Assembly: GCF_900104815.1 (NCBI RefSeq)
Contig: NZ_FNTD01000004.1
Coordinates: 5,658,501-5,722,500 of the forward strand
Direction of reading: 5' to 3'
Origin: Streptomyces misionensis
GTDB lineage: Bacteria > Actinomycetota > Actinomycetes > Streptomycetales > Streptomycetaceae
Length of the DNA stretch: 64,000 nucleotides
In this document: positions 17,075 through 24,687 of the stretch, one piece after another
Numbering within the stretch: position 1 is the stretch's first letter
How the letters are laid out: every line of letters begins with the position of its first letter
The notes under the pieces: model-generated
The model's input: only the letters and a program-made list of their open reading frames with translations
Told to the model about the DNA's origin: nothing
Database searches by the model: none
Translations under genes and position numbers: made by a program

Positions 17075-18024
17075 GCGTCCTCCCCCCTGCGCCGGAACAG
17101 CCACAGCTGCACCAGGGTGATCAGCAGGACCACGACGAACAGCACGAACGCCGCCGCACTCGCCGTGCCCCAGTCGCCGTACGAGAACGCCTGCCGGTAC
17201 ATCTCCAGCGCGGCCACCGCGGTCGCGTCCCCGGGGCCGCCCTTGGTCATCACCGTGATCAGCGCGAACGACTGGAGCCCGGTGAGGAACTGGGTGACGC
17301 AGACGAACAGCAGCGACGGCCGCAGCAGCGGCAGGGTGATCCGCCAGAAGACGGTGACCGCTCCGGCGCCGTCCAGCGCGGCGGCCTCGTAGTACGTCAC
17401 CGGGACGGACTTCAGCCCCGCCGTCAGCACGAGGACCGCCGAACCGGCCGACGCCCACGCCTGGACGACCACCACCGCGGGCAGCGCGGTGTGCGGGTCC
17501 TGGAGGAACGCGACCGAGCCCAGGCCGAGCGCGTTGCGGACGCCGTTGACCAGGCCGCCCGGCTCGTACATGTACTTCCACACATTGCCGACGGCGACGA
17601 CGGTCGTGACCATCGGCAGGAAGTACAGCGTGCGCCACAGCCCCTGGAGCCGCAGCCTGTCGATGCAGGTGGCGACGATGACCGACCCGGCGAGCGCGAG
17701 CGCCACCGTGCCCAGGGCGAACAGCAGGGTGTTGGTCAGGATCGGCGCGAGGAAGGTCGAGCCGTCCGCGAACAGACCGGTGAAGTTGGCCGGTCCCACC
17801 GGGCGGATGTCCGACAGGGCGAACCCGGCCCAGCGGGACGTCGACAGCAGCAGCGCGAAGCCGAGCGGCAGGACCAGGAAGACCGCGAAGAACAGCAGCG
17901 TCGGGGCCAGGAAGAGGTAGGCGACGGCGGTCTGGCGGCGCCGCGCCCGGTCCCGTCCGGCGCCGGCGGGTGGCGGGCGGCGCGTGGCCGGTCCGGCCGT
18001 CCGCGGTGCCAGGGTGTTCACCAT
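17071..18024 (-). CDS. Carbohydrate ABC transporter permease (MalF-like)
   Basis: 317 residues: a Pro/Arg-rich N-terminal tail, then six helices from AVAYLFLAPTLLFFAVFLVL onward, and the EAA loop YEAAALDGAGAVTVFWRITL. ATG 18024 is preceded by AGGAGGTGG; reading further upstream only adds wrong-frame residues. Its start overlaps the binding-protein stop by seven bases and its stop overlaps the next permease, so the three are tightly coupled. Confidence 0.86.
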   Translation of the reverse strand: MVNTLAPRTAGPATRRPPPAGAGRDRARRRQTAVAYLFLAPTLLFFAVFLVLPLGFALLLSTSRWAGFALSDIRPVGPANFTGLFADGSTFLAPILTNTLLFALGTVALALAGSVIVATCIDRLRLQGLWRTLYFLPMVTTVVAVGNVWKYMYEPGGLVNGVRNALGLGSVAFLQDPHTALPAVVVVQAWASAGSAVLVLTAGLKSVPVTYYEAAALDGAGAVTVFWRITLPLLRPSLLFVCVTQFLTGLQSFALITVMTKGGPGDATAVAALEMYRQAFSYGDWGTASAAAFVLFVVVLLITLVQLWLFRRRGEDA

Positions 18025-19343
18025 GGGCGCGCCACCTCCTGATCGACCTGGCGGCGGATGGTGCGCAGAGCCCGGCCGACCGACTGCTGACCGGTCCACA
18101 ACGCCTCGATGTTCGTGCGCAGCAGCGTCTTGGCCTGCTGCGCGCCCGGCCCGTTCGGCTCCGGCACCGCGTAGGCCAGCGCGTCCAGGAACGGGCGCGT
18201 GTTCGGATCGCCGCCCCTGCCCAGCAGGGCCCGCATGTCGTCGGCGCGGCCGGTGAGCGAGCCGACCGCCGCTTGCAGGGCGCTCATCCGGGTCACGGTC
18301 GCACCGCCCCGCACCCGGGTCCGGCCGGCGTTGAGCCAGCGCAGGAACTCCCAGGCGGCTTCAGGGTGGCGGCAGGCGGTGTTGACCCCGAGGAGGAAGC
18401 CGGTGGAGAGGGTGGCGTGCCGGTCGCCCGCCGCGGGGACCGGCACGGGCGCGACACCGACGTCGCGGTAGTCCGCGCCCATCAGCGGCCTCAGGCTCCC
18501 CGTCCACCAGCCCGCGCTGATCACCATGGCCACCTGCCCGGACGGGAACGCCTGGTAGACATTGACGCCGGGGGCGCTCGCACCGCTGGAGACCAGCCGG
18601 TGCTCCAGCTCGAACACCGCGCGCCCGGCCGGCGAGTCGAGGGCGGTGCGGCCGCCGTCCGGCGTGACGAAGCCGCCGCCGGCCGCGTTCAGCAGGGCGA
18701 GGGTCTGGCCGACGGTGGTGGAGTCGTCGTACACGGACAGTCCGAACCCCTGGACCAGGGTGTTGCCGTACCGGTCCCGTCGCATGGTGCGGGCCGCCGC
18801 CTCCTCCAACTCGGGCCAGGTGCGGGGAGGTTCCGCGATGCCGGAAGCGCGCAGCAGCCGGGAGTTGTAGTAGAGGGCGTACGTCTGCACCTCGGTGGGG
18901 TAGCCGTAGACGCGGCCCGCCACCGAGGCGCCGCCGACCGCGGCCGCGCGGTAGCCGCGCCTGATCTCCTCGGCGTGTTCGGGCGGGGCGGGCCGCAGCA
19001 CACCGGCCCGCACCAGCTGGCCGGTCCACAGGCAGTACGGCTGGACGATGTCGGCGCCCTGACCGGCCGCCTGCCGGACCATGAAGGTGGTCAGCAGATC
19101 GGTGAACTCCACCGCCTCGGTGCGCACCTTGACCCGGTCGTGGGTGGCGTTCCACTCGTCGACCGGGTCCTGGAGTGCCTTGCGGAGCACCCCGCTGGAG
19201 TAGTGGGAGAGCAGGGTGAGGACGATCGGGTCCCCGGGACGGCCGGTGCCCTGGTGCCGGCCGGCGCAGCCCGCGGTGAGCAGGGCGGAGGGCAGCGCGA
19301 GCGCGAAGTGCCGCCGGCTCAGGCCGCGCCCGGGCCGCGTCAC
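18018..19343 (-). CDS. Sugar ABC transporter substrate-binding lipoprotein
   Basis: 441 residues. An SRRHF twin-arginine motif and a lipobox ending at Cys26 (LLTAGC) mark a Tat-type lipoprotein. The mature part is a family 1 extracellular solute-binding protein (ITVMT-type permease neighbours; WEFLRWLNAG near the C-terminus). GTG 19343 overlaps the stop of the GNAT gene upstream. Lying in one operon with a NamZ-type muramidase, the most economical ligand is N-acetylmuramic acid or a peptidoglycan disaccharide, but this is an inference from context only. Confidence 0.82.
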   Translation of the reverse strand: MTRPGRGLSRRHFALALPSALLTAGCAGRHQGTGRPGDPIVLTLLSHYSSGVLRKALQDPVDEWNATHDRVKVRTEAVEFTDLLTTFMVRQAAGQGADIVQPYCLWTGQLVRAGVLRPAPPEHAEEIRRGYRAAAVGGASVAGRVYGYPTEVQTYALYYNSRLLRASGIAEPPRTWPELEEAAARTMRRDRYGNTLVQGFGLSVYDDSTTVGQTLALLNAAGGGFVTPDGGRTALDSPAGRAVFELEHRLVSSGASAPGVNVYQAFPSGQVAMVISAGWWTGSLRPLMGADYRDVGVAPVPVPAAGDRHATLSTGFLLGVNTACRHPEAAWEFLRWLNAGRTRVRGGATVTRMSALQAAVGSLTGRADDMRALLGRGGDPNTRPFLDALAYAVPEPNGPGAQQAKTLLRTNIEALWTGQQSVGRALRTIRRQVDQEVARPW

Positions 19344-20320
19344 CGGTCCGTCTCCCGGCGCAGCACCCGGAACACCCGGGTCGTGGTGAAGCCGGCCGCA
19401 CGGTACAGATGGCCCGCCGGGGACCGTTCGCCGGTCCACAGGAACCACGCGCCGTGCGCCCCGTGCGCCCGCATGCGGCCGAGGACCAGGTGCAGCAGCA
19501 CCTTGCCCAGCCCGGTGCCGCGCATCGGCGCCAGCACCCCGAACGGCCCGAACCGCTCCGGCGCCGACTCGTACGCGCCGTGCATCGCCCAGCCGACGAG
19601 ACGCCCCACGGGCTCCCGGGCGACCACGATCCGCTCCGGCGGCGTGCCCGAGAGCAGACTCTCGCGGATCGCGCGCGCCCAGTCGGGCGTGAAGTGGTCG
19701 CGGGCCAGGGCGATCAGCTCCACCAGGTCGTCGTCGGCCGGCGTTTCGAACCGGTAGCCCCGCGCGACCAGTTCGTCCCGGCGCCGGGCGACGGCCGCGG
19801 GCAGCCGGTAGCCGACCAGGGAGCGGTCCATCGCCGCCGCCTCGTACAGCGTCCGGAAGCCCAGCGAGTCGAGGAGCTTCGCCGCCTCCGGGTACGTCTC
19901 GGCGTCCAGGCCGGGCAGCAGGTAGTTCGGGGTGTAGGAGGAGAAGTCCACCCTGGTGCGGCCGTGCGCGCGCAGCCAGTCGAGGGCCTCGGTCAGCAGC
20001 AGCCGGCCGAGGCCCTGTCCGCGCGCGGCCGGATCGACGAAGAAGAACGGGACCCAGCCCTGCCGCGGTTCCGCGTCGGTGCCGTACAGCGGGGTCAGCC
20101 GGCGCACCGCGTAGGCCGCGCCCGCGATGCTCCCGTCCCCGGCCACCGCGACCCGCAGGCCCTCGGGGTCGAAGTTGGCGTCCAGCAGCACGAGCGAACG
20201 CAAGCGCTCCGGGCTGATCGGGTCGGCCGGCGCGCTCCGGTTCCAGACCTCGGTCAGCGAAGGTCCGTCACCGGCCCGGAACCCGCGGACCACGGTGTCC
20301 GCGAGCGGAGTTGATGTCAT
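19340..20320 (-). CDS. Tandem GNAT N-acetyltransferase
   Basis: 326 residues with two GNAT domains. In the first, VPFFFVDPAARGQGLGRLLLTEAL carries the acetyl-CoA pyrophosphate loop (RGQGLG); in the second, GVLAPMRGTGLGKVLLHLVL carries RGTGLG. It lies 22 bases after namZ and overlaps the binding protein, so it belongs to the same operon. It might acetylate an amino sugar or peptide released from the wall, but the acceptor is unknown. ATG 20320 is preceded by GGGAGGA at a slightly long distance. Confidence 0.78.
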   Translation of the reverse strand: MTSTPLADTVVRGFRAGDGPSLTEVWNRSAPADPISPERLRSLVLLDANFDPEGLRVAVAGDGSIAGAAYAVRRLTPLYGTDAEPRQGWVPFFFVDPAARGQGLGRLLLTEALDWLRAHGRTRVDFSSYTPNYLLPGLDAETYPEAAKLLDSLGFRTLYEAAAMDRSLVGYRLPAAVARRRDELVARGYRFETPADDDLVELIALARDHFTPDWARAIRESLLSGTPPERIVVAREPVGRLVGWAMHGAYESAPERFGPFGVLAPMRGTGLGKVLLHLVLGRMRAHGAHGAWFLWTGERSPAGHLYRAAGFTTTRVFRVLRRETDR

Positions 20321-20342
20321 CGGCGGGTCGTCCTCCCGGCTC

Positions 20343-21530
20343 TCAGCGGTACAGCAGTACGTCGTCGCCCGCCCACTCCCGCGGCGGTGCGGGCGGATCG
20401 CACAGCGGCAGCGGGTCCTCGCCCGCGTCGATGGTGTGCCGCAACCGGTCGGAGCCCCACAGCAGGTCGACGAAGTGCCGGTGCTCGGTGGGGTCCCCCG
20501 CGGTGCGCCAGGCGAAGTCGGCCGGGTACAGGCGCCGCAGTGTGGCGAGCATCGCGACGGCGGTGAGCACGGGCCGGAACGCCGCGCGGTCGGTGACGTG
20601 CAGCTGGACCCCGCGCAGCGGCTGCCCGGCGTGTTTGTGGAAGGCCGGGACGAAGTGCAGCTCGCGGAAACGCACACCGGGTAGGGCGAGTTCGGCGAGC
20701 GCGGGCGCGAACCGGCCGTCGAGGTAGGGCGCCCCGACGATCTCGAAGGGCTGGGTGGTGCCCCGGCCCTCGGAGAGGTTCGTGCCCTCGAACAGACAGG
20801 TACCGGGGTAGACGGCGGCGGTCGCGGGCGTCGGCATGTTCGGCGAGGGCGCGACCCAGGGCAGCCCGGTGGCCCCGGCGTCCAGGTCGCGCGTCCAGCC
20901 GGCGGCCTCGATCACGGTCAACCCGACGGACCTGCCGGCGAGTTCGGGAACGGCCCGCGCGTTGAACCAGCGGGCGAGTTCGCCGCACGTGAGCCCGTGC
21001 CGGACGGGGACGGGCGCGCGTCCCACGAAGCTCGCCCAGCGGGGGTCGAGCAGCGGTCCCTCGCCGACGAGCCCGCCGAGCGGGTTGGGCCGGTCGGCGA
21101 CGACGAACCGCACACCGGTACGGGCCGCCGAGACCATCAGGTCGAACATGGTCCAGACGTAGGTGTAGAACCGGGCCCCGACGTCCTGGAGGTCGTACAC
21201 CAGCGTGTCCACGCCGCTGCCCGTCAGCAGCTTGTCGAGGCGCTCGCCCGTGCACCGGTAGGTGTCGTGGACCGGCAGTCCGGTGACCGGGTCCGTCCGG
21301 GCGGTGCCGCCCTCGCCGGCCTGCCCGCTTCCGTGCAGCCCGTGCTCCGGCCCGAACAGCGCCACCAGCCGTGCGCCGGCCTCCAGCAGCGCGGGCGCGA
21401 GGGGGCGCAGATCCGGGAGGACCCCCGTGTGATTGGTCACCAGTCCCAGCCGTCCGCCCCCGGCCAGGCCGGGCGACGCACACAGCCGCGCGCTCCCGGT
21501 CCGCACCGCGCCACGCCCGTCCGCGCTCAT
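20343..21530 (-). CDS. namZ: DUF1343 protein, NamZ-type exo-beta-N-acetylmuramidase
   Basis: 395 residues matching the DUF1343/GH171 family whose B. subtilis member removes terminal MurNAc from peptidoglycan fragments. Family landmarks seen: LGLVTNHTGV near the N-terminus, ALFGPEHGLHG with the conserved Glu, VYDLQDVGARFYTY, ADRPNPLGG, and FEGTNLSEGRGTTQPFE. No signal peptide is evident, so it probably acts in the cytoplasm or needs another export route, unlike the secreted Bacillus enzyme. First gene of the operon; its promoter region holds ATGTAC repeats. ATG 21530 has GGGCGAGGG just ahead. Confidence 0.8.
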   Translation of the reverse strand: MSADGRGAVRTGSARLCASPGLAGGGRLGLVTNHTGVLPDLRPLAPALLEAGARLVALFGPEHGLHGSGQAGEGGTARTDPVTGLPVHDTYRCTGERLDKLLTGSGVDTLVYDLQDVGARFYTYVWTMFDLMVSAARTGVRFVVADRPNPLGGLVGEGPLLDPRWASFVGRAPVPVRHGLTCGELARWFNARAVPELAGRSVGLTVIEAAGWTRDLDAGATGLPWVAPSPNMPTPATAAVYPGTCLFEGTNLSEGRGTTQPFEIVGAPYLDGRFAPALAELALPGVRFRELHFVPAFHKHAGQPLRGVQLHVTDRAAFRPVLTAVAMLATLRRLYPADFAWRTAGDPTEHRHFVDLLWGSDRLRHTIDAGEDPLPLCDPPAPPREWAGDDVLLYR

Positions 21531-21574
21531 CCCTCGCCCCGTCTGCCGGTCACCTCTCGAAACGGTGGTCCGAA

Positions 21575-21590
21575 ATGTACAGGGATGTAC
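21575..21590. promoter_or_regulatory. ATGTAC direct repeat upstream of namZ operon
   Basis: ATGTAC occurs at 21575-21580 and again at 21585-21590, one helical turn apart, 45-60 bases upstream of the namZ start. Each contains the self-complementary GTAC. A candidate operator; no regulator gene is adjacent. Confidence 0.35.
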
Positions 21591-21617
21591 GTCGGCAGCT
21601 CGCGATTGTCGAGGGTT

Positions 21618-21631
21618 TTGAACGCGTTCAA
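21618..21631. promoter_or_regulatory. Perfect 14-bp palindrome TTGAACGCGTTCAA
   Basis: The sequence is fully self-complementary and sits where the -35 of the 21651 gene would be; TTGAAC itself resembles a -35. TetR-family operators often have this form. It overlaps the promoter of the membrane-protein gene and lies 88-101 bases upstream of namZ. Confidence 0.6.
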
Positions 21632-21638
21632 TTTCGCG

Positions 21639-21650
21639 TACGCTCTGCAC
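21639..21650 (+). promoter_or_regulatory. -10 box TACGCT for leaderless membrane-protein gene
   Basis: TACGCT at 21639-21644, six bases before ATG 21651, with no ribosome binding site. The TTGAAC of the palindrome lies 15 bases upstream, a short but usable spacing. Confidence 0.5.
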
Positions 21651-22181
21651 ATGAGCGACAGAGCCGCCCTCCTGAGGGGCATTCGTGGCTGGCTGGTCTT
21701 CTTCGTGGTGTGCCTGGTGCTGAGCGGGGCCACGGCCTTTCCGCTGGTGCACGAACTGCGCTGGGCCGACGGCGTGTTGCGGGCGCCGGCGGTGCCGGAC
21801 CCGCTGCCGGGGCTGACGGAGTGGATCGGACGGGTGCGCGGCGGGCTCGACACCGTGGACGAGAAGTACCCGTTCGTGCTCTACGGCACGGACTGGCTGG
21901 CGTTCGCCCATCTCGTCATCGCGGTCGCCTTCTACGGCCCGTACCGCGACCCGGTGCGCAACATCTGGGTGATCGAGTTCGGGATGATCGCCTGCGCCGG
22001 CGTCATCCCGCTCGCCCTCGTCTGCGGACCGATCCGGGGCATCCCGTTCTGGTGGTCCCTGATCGACATGTCGTTCGGCGTCTTCGGGGTCGTCCCGCTG
22101 TACGTCGTGCGCCGGAAGATCAAGCGGCTCGCGGCGCTGACCGGCGCCGAGACCGTCGCCGTCGCGTCCGTCCGCACCTGA
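21651..22181 (+). CDS. Small integral membrane protein, unknown function
   Basis: 176 residues with four hydrophobic segments: WLVFFVVCLVLSGATAF, WLAFAHLVIAVAFYG, IEFGMIACAGVIPLALVC and WWSLIDMSFGVFGVVPLYVV. The topology and HLVIAVAFYGPYRDPVRN loop are not assigned to a function I know. It has a promoter with a palindromic operator and a leaderless-type start. The absence of an adjacent regulator means the repressor acts from elsewhere. Confidence 0.7.
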   Translation: MSDRAALLRGIRGWLVFFVVCLVLSGATAFPLVHELRWADGVLRAPAVPDPLPGLTEWIGRVRGGLDTVDEKYPFVLYGTDWLAFAHLVIAVAFYGPYRDPVRNIWVIEFGMIACAGVIPLALVCGPIRGIPFWWSLIDMSFGVFGVVPLYVVRRKIKRLAALTGAETVAVASVRT

Positions 22182-22202
22182 CCCGGCGCCGCCGGGCCGC
22201 GC

Positions 22203-23069
22203 TCAGGGCTCCGCCCGCGCGAGCTGCCACGGGCTCGGTCCCGTGCCGTGCCGCCACGCCTCCAGGTCCTGGCCGTTGACGCAGACGATGCCGCACTCGG
22301 ACGCGTACTCGAGGGCGGGCGCGGTGAAGTCGCTCGTGGTGACCAGCGCCGCGACATCGGCCTCGTGGATGGTGAAGCAGGTCCCGCCGAACCGCTGCAT
22401 GTCCTGCGAACCGACCTTGTGGGCCTCGCCGTACAGCTTGCACTGGATGACCACGCGCAGGCCGTCCGCCGTGTGCGCGATGACGTCCGCACCCAAGTCG
22501 CCCGCGCCGCCGACGACTTCGACGGACCGGCAGTCGTCGCGGACGCACAGCTCGGCCACGGCCTGCTCGAACCCGTCGGGGTCCAGCCCGGCGTAGTCGG
22601 CGGGCGGGCCGGGAACGACGAGGTGTTCGGTGATCTCCTCGTCCTGCCGGGCGGCGACGGGCACGGTCGCCGCCACCTCCGGCGCCGCCGGGCGGACGGC
22701 GCCCGCGGACGGCTCCGCGGCCCGGCCGCCCTCGAAGGCCGCCGGCCCGTCCGCCCCCACCGCCCCGCCGCCCAGGCTGTCGGCCGCCTCCTTCGCCGCC
22801 TCATCCAGCGCCCGCGCGGCCCGGCGCGCGCATCGCGCGGCGGACCAGCGGCGCCACCTGGACCGGGACAGCAGCGCGACCGCGACCGCCAGCATCACCA
22901 ACGCGCCGACCCACGACGGACGGTGCTCCACGGCGGCCGCCGCGGTACGGACCACGAAGCCGAGCAGGCACAGGGCGACCGCCAGCAGCAGGAAGAACAG
23001 GGCGGTCGCGCGCAGGTCGAAGCGCCGGTCGTCGCGGCCGCGCCGCCCTGGGCGTATGGGTATGGTCAC
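22203..23069 (-). CDS. Membrane-anchored restriction endonuclease-like (Mrr_cat) protein
   Basis: 288 residues. Two hydrophobic helices lie near the N-terminus (ALFFLLLAVALCLLGFVV and WVGALVMLAVAVALL), then an Ala-rich linker, then a C-terminal Mrr-type nuclease fold: DGFEQAVAELCVRDDC, GAGDLGADVIAHTADG, VVIQCKLYG. The D...QxK residues are the PD-(D/E)xK active-site pattern in its Mrr form. Such proteins are predicted to cut modified or foreign DNA; the anchor suggests action on incoming DNA at the membrane. GTG 23069 has AGGAGG. No methyltransferase is nearby. Confidence 0.75.
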   Translation of the reverse strand: MTIPIRPGRRGRDDRRFDLRATALFFLLLAVALCLLGFVVRTAAAAVEHRPSWVGALVMLAVAVALLSRSRWRRWSAARCARRAARALDEAAKEAADSLGGGAVGADGPAAFEGGRAAEPSAGAVRPAAPEVAATVPVAARQDEEITEHLVVPGPPADYAGLDPDGFEQAVAELCVRDDCRSVEVVGGAGDLGADVIAHTADGLRVVIQCKLYGEAHKVGSQDMQRFGGTCFTIHEADVAALVTTSDFTAPALEYASECGIVCVNGQDLEAWRHGTGPSPWQLARAEP

Positions 23070-23112
23070 GCGGGATTCCTCCTGGCCGGGGTCGGCGGGA
23101 CTCGGCGGCCCG

Positions 23113-23535
23113 TCACGCGTCGACGGCGGCCGCGGGCGGCCGGAAGCAGGCGACGATGTCCTTGCCCCGGGGGCAGCGGTGGACCTCCCACTCGTGGGCG
23201 AGGGCGTCGACCAGCAGCAGCCCGCGCCCGCCCGGGGCGCCGGCGTCGGGGCGCCGTTGCTCGGGGAGCCTGGAATCGCCGTCGTGCACGGTCACATGGA
23301 GGCAGCCCTCGTCCCAGGTGAGGATCAGCTGCGCCGTGCTGCGGGCGTGCACGTGGGCGTTGGTGACGAGTTCGGAGACGGTCAGCAGTACCGAATCCAC
23401 CAGCTCCGGCGCCGTCCGCGTCCAGCCGAGCGTCTCCAGATGCGCCCGTGTCCAGTCCCTGGCCGCTTTCACCCCGCTGCTCACGGGCAGGGTGCGTGCC
23501 CATCCCACAGCCTTCAACGAGGACCCGTCTTCCAC
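23113..23535 (-). CDS. ATP-binding anti-sigma-type regulator (HATPase_c, RsbW/SpoIIAB-like)
   Basis: 140 residues in the short HATPase family common in Streptomyces. The N-box is LLTVSELVTNAHVHA, where E and N are the Mg-ATP residues, and the G-box is GGRGLLLVDALAHEW. Members may phosphorylate anti-anti-sigma factors or sequester sigma factors. The GTG at 23535 is preceded by AAGGAGGAGAC, the strongest site here; an ATG-like start 60 bases upstream has none. No partner anti-anti-sigma or sigma gene is adjacent. Confidence 0.8.
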   Translation of the reverse strand: MEDGSSLKAVGWARTLPVSSGVKAARDWTRAHLETLGWTRTAPELVDSVLLTVSELVTNAHVHARSTAQLILTWDEGCLHVTVHDGDSRLPEQRRPDAGAPGGRGLLLVDALAHEWEVHRCPRGKDIVACFRPPAAAVDA

Positions 23536-23932
23536 TGTCTCCTCCTTCGGCGACCGGCCGTACCCCTTCCGTCTGCCCGCGTTCGGCGGATACACCTACC
23601 GGTGATGCGGGCGTCCGCGCCCGCCTCCGGCACACCGGGGACGGCCCGTCACGGCCGGGCGAGGGCCGCGAGCCGCAGCGCGGTGGCCGCCGTCACCACC
23701 TTCGTGAGCGACCCGGCGCGGACCAGCGCGTCGGTCGCGTCGTCCTCGGGCAGCCCGGCGAGCGCGGCCCGCCGCGCCCGCCTCCCACCGGGGCACCGCC
23801 CCGGACGCGGCGGCGACGGGCGCGGCGAGGGCGGCCGGGGCACCGGCGGACGGGGCCAGAGGAGGGCGCCCCACCCCGGTACCGCCCTAGGTAACTCGCC
23901 CTAGAAGTAAGGGAGTTGCAGGGGGCCTGCCC
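23536..23932. other. 397-base gap: no intact gene, holds a possible hydrolase remnant
   Basis: GC-rich, no complete gene recognised. It contains a possible degenerate serine-hydrolase fragment on the minus strand (23649-23843) and, near 23886-23940, repeated CCTAG words (CCCTAGG, CCCTAG and the palindrome CCCCTAGGGG just past the GDPD stop). The last could act as a terminator or protein site. Confidence 0.4.
23649..23843 (-). pseudogene. Possible remnant of a serine beta-lactamase/PBP-like hydrolase
   Basis: The frame ends LVRAGSLTKVVTAATALRLAALARP. GSLTKVVTAATALRL resembles the SxxK active-site helix of class C beta-lactamase/serine hydrolases (typically GSVTKTFTATAVLQL) but nothing upstream or downstream of a hydrolase domain is present; the frame stops five residues after the helix. 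This may be a decayed fragment or a chance match in a high-GC frame. Confidence 0.25.
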
Positions 23933-24676
23933 CTAGGGGAGTCGCCGCGGGAGCTGCCGGCGGGTCCTCCGCGGGAGTTCGCGGGGGGCCGAGCGCAGGT
24001 CGTGCAGGACGTCGATGCGGTTGGTGGTGATCGAGTCCACGCCCTGGTCCAGCAGCCGGGAGAGGGTGCGCCGGGTGTCCGGGGTCCAGACGGAGACGAG
24101 CTGCCCGTCCCGGTGGACGCGGGCGACCAGGTCCCGGTCCACCAGGGAGAAGCGGTAGTTGAGCCAGCGCGGGCGGATCGCGGCCAGCAGCGCGGGCCGG
24201 GGCGGGGCCAGCGTCGTCCAGGTCAGGGCGATCTCGGCGGCCGGGTCGGCGGCGCGGACGGTGAGCATGGTCTCGGCGCCCGCGCTGTAGTACACCCGCT
24301 CCCCGGCCCCGCTCTGCCGGACCACGTCCAGGATCCGGTCCATCGTCCGCCGGGTGACCGGCCCGCACAGGTCCACCATCACCCGGCTGTCACCGGTCGC
24401 GGCCAGCGCCTGCGCCAGCGTCGGCACCCGGCCGCCGGTGAGAGCGCGCACCTCCTCGGCGGACAGCGCGCCCAGCGGCCGGTCCAGCTCCCACAGCCGC
24501 TCCAGGGTGTCGTCGTGCAGCAGCACGGGCACGCCGTCCCGGGTGAGCCGTACGTCGATCTCGACCACGTCCGCGCCCCGGTCGAGCGCGGAACGCAGCG
24601 AGTCGACGGTGTTCTCGCGGAAGCGGTAGGGGTCGCCGCGGTGGGCCACGGCGGTCACGTTCTGCATGGCCCCCAT
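23933..24676 (-). CDS. Glycerophosphodiester phosphodiesterase
   Basis: 247 residues. VTAVAHRGDPYRFRENT carries the catalytic HR and E-N-T, and VEIDVRLTRDGVPVLLHDDT carries the metal-binding E-x-D and the second catalytic His, so the TIM-barrel active site is complete. It cleaves glycerophosphodiesters to glycerol-3-phosphate and an alcohol. No signal peptide, so cytoplasmic. ATG 24676 is preferred (GAGG about 10 bases upstream); ATG 24667 is the alternative. It lies 12 bases after the deaminase gene and is probably co-transcribed with it. The C-terminus is Arg/Pro-rich. Confidence 0.85.
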   Translation of the reverse strand: MGAMQNVTAVAHRGDPYRFRENTVDSLRSALDRGADVVEIDVRLTRDGVPVLLHDDTLERLWELDRPLGALSAEEVRALTGGRVPTLAQALAATGDSRVMVDLCGPVTRRTMDRILDVVRQSGAGERVYYSAGAETMLTVRAADPAAEIALTWTTLAPPRPALLAAIRPRWLNYRFSLVDRDLVARVHRDGQLVSVWTPDTRRTLSRLLDQGVDSITTNRIDVLHDLRSAPRELPRRTRRQLPRRLP

Positions 24677-24687
24677 TGTGGTGTGCC

